Program-made: the position numbers and the translations under genes
Part shown: positions 1 through 3,960 of the stretch, one piece after another
How positions within the stretch are numbered: position 1 is the stretch's first letter
Layout of the letters: each line of letters opens with the position of its first letter
Notes under the pieces: generated by a model
Seen by the model: only the letters and a program-made list of their open reading frames with translations
Database searches by the model: none
Told to the model about the DNA's origin: nothing
Assembly (NCBI GenBank): GCA_002502705.1
Contig: DAQB01000062.1
Span: 1 to 5,170 of the forward strand
Reading direction: 5' to 3'
From: Thermoplasmatales archaeon UBA582
Lineage (GTDB): Archaea; Thermoplasmatota; Thermoplasmata; Thermoplasmatales; Thermoplasmataceae
DNA length: 5,170 nucleotides

Positions 1-350
1 CGGCATCGAGCAGGAAATTTTATGTGATGGTCGACGAATCGAAGATATCGGAATCGTACCTCAGCCGAAAGAAGCTGCCTGTAGAGATCCTGCCTTTCCT
101 TTATGAACAGACTGTTTCCCGCATACGCGTATTATGCGATGATTGTGAAACACGTGAAGGATTCATTACGGATAATGGAAATTATATTGTTGACTGTTCT
201 TTTTATAGAATAGATGAACCAGCCAGGCTGGAAACGCAGATAAAACTTATTCCGGGTGTGGTTGAGGTAGGGTTATTTGTAAATATGGCAACAAAGATAA
301 TAGTTGGTAATGGAAATTCAGCCTACGAGATTAACCCGTATAAAAGCTAA
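1..350 (+). CDS. rpiA: Ribose-5-phosphate isomerase A, C-terminal part (5' end outside window)
   Basis: Interconverts ribose 5-phosphate and ribulose 5-phosphate in the non-oxidative pentose phosphate / ribulose monophosphate route; a cytoplasmic enzyme. The frame is open from the left edge (first complete codon at base 3, reading ASSRKFYVMVDESK), so the GTG at 24 is internal and not the start. About 116 C-terminal residues are present, roughly half of the usual 220-230. Recognisable RpiA landmarks in order are the K-F-x-V-x-x-D-E-S-K strand, LPVEILPF, FITDNGNYIVDC and IPGVVEVGLF, followed by the closing strand before the TAA stop. All match the C-terminal half of bacterial and archaeal RpiA. 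The catalytic Asp, Lys and Glu residues known from E. coli RpiA lie in the missing upstream part and cannot be checked. The stop codon interlocks with that of the convergent regulator gene, with 4 shared bases and no room for a terminator between them. Confidence 0.95.
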   Translation, partial: ASSRKFYVMVDESKISESYLSRKKLPVEILPFLYEQTVSRIRVLCDDCETREGFITDNGNYIVDCSFYRIDEPARLETQIKLIPGVVEVGLFVNMATKIIVGNGNSAYEINPYKS

Positions 351-703
351 TGTTTGAACTCCTGTAACTTCTTGATCTTATCCTGTATCTCCTGAATTTC
401 TGAGCTGAGATCCATAATTATCTCCTCGAGTATCTCATTGAAACCCTTGGATAGCTTATAACCATGGATAGGTCTCCCCTTTCCCTCTTTCTTCATGTTT
501 CTTTTGTTGACCCATCCTCTTCTTCTCAGCCACTGCATGGCGATTGATACCTCTGGTTGTCTCAGACCGGTTTCTCTCTCAATCTCAACACTTGTTATCT
601 CGCCCTTGTCCCTAATATATACGAGTGTGTATGCAACGCTTCTAGGAATATCCGATAGTATGAGCGACTTTGCGAGCTTTTCCCCTTCTTCTGAAATAGG
701 CAA
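347..703 (-). CDS. Winged-helix transcriptional regulator with C-terminal coiled coil (COG4738-like)
   Basis: Predicted DNA-binding protein of 118 residues. Residues about 20-65 form a helix-turn-helix with the signature GEITSVEIERETGLRQPEVS followed by WLRRRGWV. Residues about 66-84 form a basic wing (KKEGKGRPIHGYKL). Residues about 86-116 are a heptad-rich, charged helix, probably a dimerising coiled coil. This arrangement matches a widespread archaeal family of predicted regulators annotated as COG4738; the family name is from memory and the target genes are unknown. I chose the TTG at 703-701: an in-frame TAA lies seven codons upstream, and no ATG occurs before Met56, which is already inside the HTH. 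A weak AGG lies 9 bases before the TTG. The gene has its own TATA-like promoter containing a perfect palindrome at 728-741, so autoregulation is plausible. It lies downstream of the UPF0147 operon on the same strand but behind a T8 terminator. Confidence 0.88.
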   Translation of the reverse strand: MPISEEGEKLAKSLILSDIPRSVAYTLVYIRDKGEITSVEIERETGLRQPEVSIAMQWLRRRGWVNKRNMKKEGKGRPIHGYKLSKGFNEILEEIIMDLSSEIQEIQDKIKKLQEFKH

Positions 704-727
704 TTTGATCTGCCTGCTATATTATAA

Positions 728-741
728 ATCTATATATAGAT
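728..741 (-). promoter_or_regulatory. TATA-like promoter element with perfect 14-bp palindrome, candidate autoregulatory operator
   Basis: ATCTATATATAGAT is its own reverse complement. Read on the minus strand it contains a TATA-box-like core 25-35 bases upstream of the TTG start of the winged-helix gene, so the expected transcript start falls only about 5-10 bases before the start codon. A symmetrical site overlapping a TATA box is a typical binding place for a dimeric archaeal repressor, and the downstream gene encodes such a protein. A second TATA-like stretch (TTTATAAA, 745-752) lies further upstream. The palindrome is seen directly; its operator role is inference, because AT-rich sequence makes such palindromes fairly easily by chance. 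Confidence 0.5.
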
Positions 742-768
742 AGCTTTATAAAATTTAAATACAAATTG

Positions 769-776
769 AAAAAAAA
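769..776 (-). terminator. Poly-T terminator of the RAM-UPF0147 operon
   Basis: On the minus strand an uninterrupted run of eight T directly follows the TAA stop of the UPF0147 gene. Archaeal transcription commonly ends at such U-runs without a strong hairpin, and no hairpin is seen here. It separates this operon from the winged-helix gene that follows on the same strand. Confidence 0.65.
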
Positions 777-1043
777 TTATGATTTTGAAAGTGCCTCAAG
801 TTTGCTCATCAATGTATAGAGAAAAGTTCTGGCGTGCGCCGGAACATTGGGATCGTTAGTTAGATCATCCAGAGAGGAGATCACAGTGGCACACCTCAGA
901 TCGAGGCTCTCCTTCTTATTGGATAGTCTGGATTTGGCATCTGTAGCATGTTTTCTCACATTCCTTGGTATGGTATTGTCCTGTGCCAGCTCATCAAGCA
1001 GGTATATAACCTCTTCAAATAATTTCTCATCCATTTTTATCAC
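777..1043 (-). CDS. UPF0147 family protein
   Basis: Small, probably all-helical cytoplasmic protein of 88 residues from the GTG at 1043 (85 from the ATG at 1034), the usual size of the archaeal UPF0147 family. Its function is unknown. The family signature is LLDELAQDNTIPRNVR followed by ATDAKSRL, then a second copy, SLDDLTNDPNVPAHAR, followed by LMSKLEAL. The two halves align with a 42-residue offset, sharing L-D-[ED]-L, an Asp, [IV]-P and a final Arg. No transmembrane segment or signal peptide is present. The GTG at 1043 overlaps the TGA of the upstream RAM-domain gene (GTGA, 1040-1043), suggesting translational coupling. The ATG at 1034 is an equally good candidate, because GTGAT 4 bases before it can act as a Shine-Dalgarno site and residues 1-3 are not needed by the family. 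It is co-transcribed with the RAM gene and ends at a poly-T terminator. Confidence 0.9.
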   Translation of the reverse strand: MIKMDEKLFEEVIYLLDELAQDNTIPRNVRKHATDAKSRLSNKKESLDLRCATVISSLDDLTNDPNVPAHARTFLYTLMSKLEALSKS

Positions 1044-1357
1044 GATTCCATCAATGTTTTTCCCTTGTCCTTAACAGTGGTAAGTACCATCATTGTCTTG
1101 ATAGATCTGACCCCTGGTATCTTGCTCAACTCGTCGACAAGAAATTCCTGGAGGGCCCAGAATTCAGGAAACCTCACCTTGAGAATTATATCGTATTCCC
1201 CGGTTACAATGAAAGCGTCTTCAACACTATTGTGTCCTATAATGCCCTTAGCTACTGCCTCCACCTTGTTGACGTCAGTTTCCACTCCTATGACCGCAGT
1301 CACTATCTTGTTTTGATAATACTTGCCAAAGGCATGCTCCACTTCACTGGTTTCCAC
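1040..1357 (-). CDS. Stand-alone Lrp/AsnC effector-binding (RAM) domain protein
   Basis: A 105-residue protein consisting of the Lrp/AsnC C-terminal ligand-binding (RAM) fold without the usual N-terminal helix-turn-helix. The domain spans about residues 18-94: the first strand is KIVTAVIGVETD, the central family motif is VTGEYDIILKV (51-61), and the closing strands are IPGVRSIKTMMVLTTV. In relatives the domain binds amino acids or other small ligands at dimer interfaces and assembles into octamers. A stand-alone copy is thought to sense a ligand or co-assemble with full-length Lrp proteins; the ligand here cannot be predicted. The start is GTG at 1357-1355, because GGGTG (1367-1363) precedes it by 5 bases. 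Residues 1-17 are an extra N-terminal stretch compared with minimal family members, and the GTG at Val19 is a less supported alternative. It is the first gene of an operon with UPF0147, overlapping it by 4 bases. Confidence 0.9.
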   Translation of the reverse strand: METSEVEHAFGKYYQNKIVTAVIGVETDVNKVEAVAKGIIGHNSVEDAFIVTGEYDIILKVRFPEFWALQEFLVDELSKIPGVRSIKTMMVLTTVKDKGKTLMES

Positions 1358-1362
1358 TGTCG

Positions 1363-1367
1363 CACCC
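1363..1367 (-). promoter_or_regulatory. Ribosome binding site deciding the GTG start of the RAM-domain gene
   Basis: On the minus strand GGGTG lies 5 bases before the GTG at 1357 and can pair with the CACC part of the archaeal 16S rRNA 3' end. This supports the longer start over the internal GTG at Val19. A second match, AGGTG, lies slightly further upstream. Confidence 0.5.
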
Positions 1368-1386
1368 GGACACCTAATCTTTAATG

Positions 1387-1394
1387 AATATAAC
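1387..1394 (-). promoter_or_regulatory. Putative TATA box of the RAM-UPF0147 operon
   Basis: Read on the minus strand this is GTTATATT, about 30-37 bases upstream of the GTG start at 1357. The expected transcript start, about 25 bases downstream of the TATA centre, would fall near 1363-1367, leaving a very short leader. Either the Shine-Dalgarno lies at the extreme 5' end or the mRNA starts slightly earlier. It is the best TATA-like element in this position but not a strong one. Confidence 0.4.
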
Positions 1395-1565
1395 TATGTT
1401 TACCTCATTGCCTTAAAAAACAAAGATTCAGTTGACTTTTTATGATAAGGCGACCAATAAGCATTCAAATAAGATAAATAATGCTCCCACTTAATAACCT
1501 GTTAGAATCTGTCGAACTTGAGTTTTAAGTTATAATCGGGATTTGTTCCAGTCGGTAAATTTGGC

Positions 1566-1573
1566 TTTATATC
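1566..1573 (+). promoter_or_regulatory. Putative TATA box for the membrane protein / winged-helix operon
   Basis: TTTATATC is a good match to an archaeal TATA box. Its centre predicts a transcript start near 1594-1596, giving a leader of about 25 bases that contains the GGTGA ribosome binding site at 1612-1616. An alternative AT-rich stretch (TTAAATTAAA, 1591-1600) would instead give an almost leaderless transcript. Confidence 0.5.
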
Positions 1574-1611
1574 AAACCAATCAGGCAAAATTAAATTAAA
1601 CTGATTTAGAT

Positions 1612-1616
1612 GGTGA
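1612..1616 (+). promoter_or_regulatory. GGTGA ribosome binding site deciding the GTG start at 1620
   Basis: GGTGA is followed after three bases by GTG at 1620-1622. An overlapping ATG at 1618-1620 is in another frame and reaches a stop after 14 codons, so the GTG is the meaningful start. Confidence 0.55.
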
Positions 1617-1619
1617 CAT

Positions 1620-1904
1620 GTGCCCTTTAGTTCCTATTTTACAGATTTTATATTTTTGGTAATTGGGTTTTCAATTTTTATTGACATAATCATTCTTATT
1701 GGTTCATACAAAGTAAGAAGGATAAGAAAGATCAGATTGGTAAGTGGAATTTTCTTGATTTCCTTGATAGTCTTAGTATATTTGATCTCCATGTTGCTCA
1801 ACCTTCTTGGTTATGTTTCCTTTTCTGGTTCCGAGGCCGGGGTATTGCTCGCTTTTTCGGTGCTGGTGGTATTCTATATTGGAATTTTGAGAGGAATGTC
1901 CTGA
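1620..1904 (+). CDS. Small three-helix membrane protein, probable membrane anchor/sensor for the following regulator
   Basis: A 94-residue hydrophobic protein. I see three likely transmembrane helices: about residues 9-29, 41-64 and 73-91. The strongly basic loop KVRRIRKIR (31-39) should face the cytoplasm, which puts the C-terminus in the cytoplasm too. I recognise no enzyme or transporter motif. The gene ends in TGA at 1902-1904, directly followed by the GTG of the tandem winged-helix gene in the same reading frame. The two are therefore one continuous frame broken by a single stop. Archaeal regulators with two winged helices (COG3398-type) often carry such an N-terminal membrane region, so this ORF is probably the sensor half, either as a separate subunit or as part of an interrupted fusion gene. 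Start at GTG 1620 from GGTGA at 1612-1616. That it is a real protein is likely; its function is inferred only from context. Confidence 0.75.
   Translation: MPFSSYFTDFIFLVIGFSIFIDIIILIGSYKVRRIRKIRLVSGIFLISLIVLVYLISMLLNLLGYVSFSGSEAGVLLAFSVLVVFYIGILRGMS
1889..1895 (+). promoter_or_regulatory. Ribosome binding site for the winged-helix gene inside the preceding gene
   Basis: GAGAGGA lies 9 bases before the GTG at 1905 and within the last codons of the membrane-protein gene. It supports independent initiation or reinitiation at 1905, and so supports two genes over a simple pseudogene. Confidence 0.5.
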
Positions 1905-2399
1905 GTGACCAATTTCGAAAATTTCAGGGAAAAACTGATGAAGATAATCTCCAAAAATCCTGGACTGCATTTCAGGGAGCTACAGAGGAGAACAGGTTCA
2001 GCGGTTGGAAAGCTTGACTACCATCTTTACCAGCTGGAAAGGGAAGGAAGAATTTATTCCAGGAAGGAAGGCGGTAATATGAGATTTTTTTCGAACGAAT
2101 CAGGCACAATATCCGAGAGAAAAATTGCCTATTTTATGAGGATAAAATATGGAAAGGAAATTTTGGTAGGTGCCCTATCAGATAAAAATTATACAATAGA
2201 CAAAAATATGAGCGAGAAGCAGAGAAAGATCCTGATTGAGATGGATAATGATGGATTAATCAGAACTGCAGAAGATGGTAACAGGTTAATCATCACACTG
2301 GTGGACCGGGCTGCTCTGATAAGATTCCTGAAGAAATACGGTCAGAGTTTCATCGACTCGATCGCTTTATCAATTCTGAATCTTATTGATGAATTTTAG
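1905..2399 (+). CDS. Tandem winged-helix transcriptional regulator (COG3398-like)
   Basis: Predicted DNA-binding protein of 164 residues. The first winged helix, residues about 5-62, shows the archaeal signature NPGLHFRELQRRTGSAVGKL, then DYHLYQLEREGRI and a wing (SRKEGGNMRFF). A second, more divergent HTH-like region follows at about residues 73-135 (RKIAYFMRIKYGKEIL, then MSEKQRKILIEMDNDGLI and a strand pair RTAEDGNRLIITL). A C-terminal helix (about 136-163) may dimerise. This two-HTH arrangement resembles COG3398 predicted regulators, many of which have an N-terminal membrane domain. Here that domain is encoded just upstream in the same frame, across one TGA. The start is GTG 1905, abutting that stop and preceded by GAGAGGA. 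The TAG stop interlocks with the stop of the convergent surface-protein gene. Targets are unknown; the adjacent surface genes are the obvious candidates. Confidence 0.85.
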   Translation: MTNFENFREKLMKIISKNPGLHFRELQRRTGSAVGKLDYHLYQLEREGRIYSRKEGGNMRFFSNESGTISERKIAYFMRIKYGKEILVGALSDKNYTIDKNMSEKQRKILIEMDNDGLIRTAEDGNRLIITLVDRAALIRFLKKYGQSFIDSIALSILNLIDEF

Positions 2400-3397
2400 A
2401 TCTTTATCCTTCCCTTCAAATGCCTAACAAAAAAACTAAGAAGCACCGCTGCACCTATTACAAACCCTGACAGTGTAAAAATAATATGCTGTAAGAAATA
2501 GTTCACTGCACCCTGGATAACGTGAGTGATCTTGCTTCCAATTATACTGATTCCATTCACAGACAAGAACGGATCCTGAAGAATCACATTTTTGCCCTGT
2601 TTTCCAGCAGCAGTGAAATTATAGACAAGGTATTCATTTTCTTCACCCTGAAAGATTGAGGCCTTATCGGTTCCTGTGAGACCATTATGCAGGAAGTTGT
2701 TGGACCACCAGTAAAGTGCTTTGGTGCTGTTATTTGCATTTAGATTCTGCATGGCAATTCCACTGTAAGTTGCGTTATTACTGGTCGCGCTAACATTTTC
2801 ATACACAAGGCCTGTAGAATCTTCCGATCCTCTAAGAACCTGGATCAGATAAATATTGTATTCACTCAGTGCAACCGGCAAAGTGAAATCGATCGACAGG
2901 GATGTCTTAATAGTTGATGAGGGTATCTGATTGATGCTGCAGGCAGTATTCAAGGTTGAATTTTTAACTAGGAGCGACGAGATAGTTCCAGTATATTTTG
3001 AAAAGTTAACGTAAGCATTAACGCCCACTGTATAATTAGAGGATGAGACCTGATCCTGTTTTTCATTCGATACGATGTATTTACTGAAGAAATCGCCGAG
3101 ATCAGTATCCTTCAGCGATCCCATGAGGAATGAGGATTCATAGCTATAACCGGATGAAGTATTCTGAAAATTCCATGTCTGCTGCTCAAAATTCACACCA
3201 ATTACGGTGTTGTTTGTCGTTAAAATCATTCCAAAATAGGAAACATTTATGCTGATATTGTTGGAAACATTTATCGTGATCTGTGGAGATTTAGCCAGCG
3301 TTATATCGCTTTCCGAATCAGATGCATTTGCAATCTGGGAAAAGACAACAAGAATCAATAGAATGGAAACTGCAATGGCTACAGCAAATTTCGACAC
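2396..3397 (-). CDS. Secreted, C-terminally anchored surface protein, probably N-glycosylated (function unknown)
   Basis: A 333-residue type I membrane protein that I do not recognise. Residues 1-25 look like a signal peptide (SKFAVAIAVSILLILVVFS, likely cleaved near ANA-SD). Residues about 26-300 form a Ser/Thr/Asn-rich extracellular domain, probably mostly beta strands. About 302-324 is a hydrophobic anchor followed by the basic cytoplasmic tail RHLKGRIKI. At least a dozen N-x-S/T sequons occur, for example at Asn43, 47, 51, 62, 79, 121, 131, 146, 201, 208, 222, 223 and 260, which fits a heavily N-glycosylated archaeal envelope protein. There is a single cysteine (Cys153). No protease, solute-binding or S-layer motif could be identified. 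The start is GTG 3397; its TATA box centre lies about 24 bases upstream, so the mRNA is probably leaderless. It is divergent from the PepSY-like secreted gene and convergent with the tandem winged-helix regulator, with interlocked stops. Confidence 0.85.
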   Translation of the reverse strand: MSKFAVAIAVSILLILVVFSQIANASDSESDITLAKSPQITINVSNNISINVSYFGMILTTNNTVIGVNFEQQTWNFQNTSSGYSYESSFLMGSLKDTDLGDFFSKYIVSNEKQDQVSSSNYTVGVNAYVNFSKYTGTISSLLVKNSTLNTACSINQIPSSTIKTSLSIDFTLPVALSEYNIYLIQVLRGSEDSTGLVYENVSATSNNATYSGIAMQNLNANNSTKALYWWSNNFLHNGLTGTDKASIFQGEENEYLVYNFTAAGKQGKNVILQDPFLSVNGISIIGSKITHVIQGAVNYFLQHIIFTLSGFVIGAAVLLSFFVRHLKGRIKI

Positions 3398-3417
3398 GTT
3401 TTAAATTTTGTTTCGGC

Positions 3418-3425
3418 ATATATAG
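3418..3425 (-). promoter_or_regulatory. TATA box for a probably leaderless surface-protein mRNA (possibly shared by both divergent genes)
   Basis: Read on the minus strand this is CTATATAT, with its centre about 24 bases before the GTG at 3397. This is the spacing expected when transcription starts at the start codon itself. No Shine-Dalgarno sequence precedes that GTG, which agrees with a leaderless mRNA. The core ATATAT is symmetrical and could also serve the divergent + strand gene, predicting a start near 3447. Confidence 0.6.
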
Positions 3426-3429
3426 ATTA

Positions 3430-3447
3430 TGGAACAGAGATGTTCCA
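3430..3447. promoter_or_regulatory. Perfect inverted repeat in the divergent promoter region: operator or 5' leader hairpin
   Basis: TGGAACA-GAGA-TGTTCCA has two perfect 7-base arms around a 4-base centre. It begins 5 bases from the TATA box at 3418-3425, overlapping the likely BRE position of the minus promoter and the early transcribed region of the plus promoter. A protein dimer bound here could control both divergent surface genes. If the plus transcript instead starts near 3428-3430, from the AT-rich TTTAAATT around 3400-3407, the RNA would begin with a 7-bp hairpin closed by GAGA, a GNRA-type tetraloop. The repeat is seen directly; both roles are inference. Confidence 0.6.
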
Positions 3448-3482
3448 GTAAGGTTTACTCCTTACAATTTTCTGGGAGATCA

Positions 3483-3490
3483 GGAGGTGA
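3483..3490 (+). promoter_or_regulatory. Strong Shine-Dalgarno site deciding the ATG start at 3498
   Basis: GGAGGTGA is a near-full complement of the archaeal 16S rRNA 3' end and lies 7 bases before ATG 3498. It is the best ribosome binding site in the window and rules in favour of the shorter protein with an exposed signal peptide. Confidence 0.85.
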
Positions 3491-3497
3491 AAATAAT

Positions 3498-3926
3498 ATG
3501 CTTTCATCAATCATAAGCGTCAAGGCGATACTGGCCGTCATTGCACTCATTTCAGTCGGGTCGGCTGCCGGAGTAACAGCCGGGCCAAGCATAATCCATG
3601 ATCTTACCGCAACAAATGCTAATTTGACCCAGGCAGACCAGGCCGCAATTACCTATGTCAACAACCACTATCCAGGAAATGGGACATCGAAAATACTGAA
3701 AGTGGAAAACGACACAGAGAACGGCACAGCAGTTTTTGACATTAAAGTGCTGGCACCCAATGGAACTGTATACGTTGTGCAGGTAAGCCAGTCGACTGAT
3801 ACCGTTATCTCAGCACATCCAGCTGAAAACCAGGATACCCAGAAATCCGGGGATACGCAGTCCTCAGACGATGGATCTAATTCAGGTGAAGATAACCAGG
3901 ATCAGAATAACACCACCGATAATTAA
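3498..3926 (+). CDS. Secreted PepSY-like domain protein with acidic low-complexity tail
   Basis: A 142-residue exported protein. Residues about 7-29 form a signal peptide or N-terminal anchor (hydrophobic ILAVIALISVGSAAGVTAG). Residues about 44-107 resemble a PepSY domain: a helix (ADQAAITYVNNHYPG) then strands KILKVEND, TAVFDIKVLAPNGT and VYVVQVSQSTDTVISAH, with the typical pattern of a variable-residue loop followed by V-x-V and D-T-V. Residues 108-142 are a Gln/Asp/Asn/Ser-rich hydrophilic tail with no second membrane segment. PepSY domains are known as small extracytoplasmic modules linked to protease inhibition and envelope proteins; the role here is not known. About seven N-x-S/T sequons suggest glycosylation. 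The start is ATG 3498 because of the strong GGAGGTGA. The in-frame ATG at 3429 would place 23 polar residues before the signal peptide and overlap the inverted repeat. It is divergent from another surface-protein gene and convergent with the MMPL transporter. Confidence 0.8.
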   Translation: MLSSIISVKAILAVIALISVGSAAGVTAGPSIIHDLTATNANLTQADQAAITYVNNHYPGNGTSKILKVENDTENGTAVFDIKVLAPNGTVYVVQVSQSTDTVISAHPAENQDTQKSGDTQSSDDGSNSGEDNQDQNNTTDN

Positions 3927-3936
3927 AACCACATAA

Positions 3937-3951
3937 TTTTTTTATATTTTT
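3937..3951 (+). terminator. Poly-T terminator after the PepSY-like gene
   Basis: T7, then ATA, then T5 begins 10 bases after the TAA stop on the plus strand, typical of archaeal U-rich termination. It does not serve the convergent MMPL gene, for which I found no clear T-run on the minus strand. Confidence 0.6.
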
Positions 3952-3960
3952 ATTCTTAAT

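Larger units (their letters stand above)
1358..1619. other. Divergent intergenic region (262 bp)
   Basis: AT-rich spacer between the minus-strand RAM operon and the plus-strand membrane/winged-helix pair. I place one promoter at each end (TATA-like elements near 1387-1394 on the minus strand and 1566-1573 on the plus strand). The only open frames in between are about 10 codons long and lack ribosome binding sites. It contains the 9-base word TGTTCCAGT (1544-1552), also found in the inverted repeat upstream of the PepSY-like gene. I see no tRNA, riboswitch or repeat array. At 262 bp it is long for this compact region, so a small RNA or operator sites could be present without being recognisable by eye. 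Confidence 0.6.

Noticed and set aside
24..350. GTG at 24 as the start of a separate 108-residue gene
   Set aside because: The frame is open to the left edge, and the residues before the GTG (ASSRKFYV) continue the RpiA similarity, so the GTG is internal.
1376..1428. Inverted pair AATCTTT / AAAGATT near the RAM-gene promoter
   Set aside because: Seven AT-rich bases separated by 39 bases; too weak and too far apart to call a site.
1515..1531. Short inverted repeat AACTT...AAGTT in the divergent intergenic region
   Set aside because: Only 5-base arms with a 7-base centre in AT-rich sequence; expected by chance.
1618..1620. ATG 1618 as the start of a gene on the plus strand
   Set aside because: Its frame stops after about 14 codons; the overlapping GTG 1620 opens the long frame.
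1902..1904. TGA as a selenocysteine codon
   Set aside because: No SECIS-like hairpin recognised, no reason for a redox residue at this linker position, and a plausible start with ribosome binding site follows immediately.
1773..1970. Minus-strand open frame of 65 codons, and other open frames opposite real genes (495-743, 847-1074, 1065-1316, 3322-3516)
   Set aside because: They lie opposite to or within well-supported genes, lack ribosome binding sites and show no recognisable protein features.
3429..3497. Longer start at ATG 3429 for the PepSY-like gene
   Set aside because: It would add 23 polar residues before the signal peptide, has no ribosome binding site and overlaps the inverted repeat; ATG 3498 has a near-perfect GGAGGTGA.
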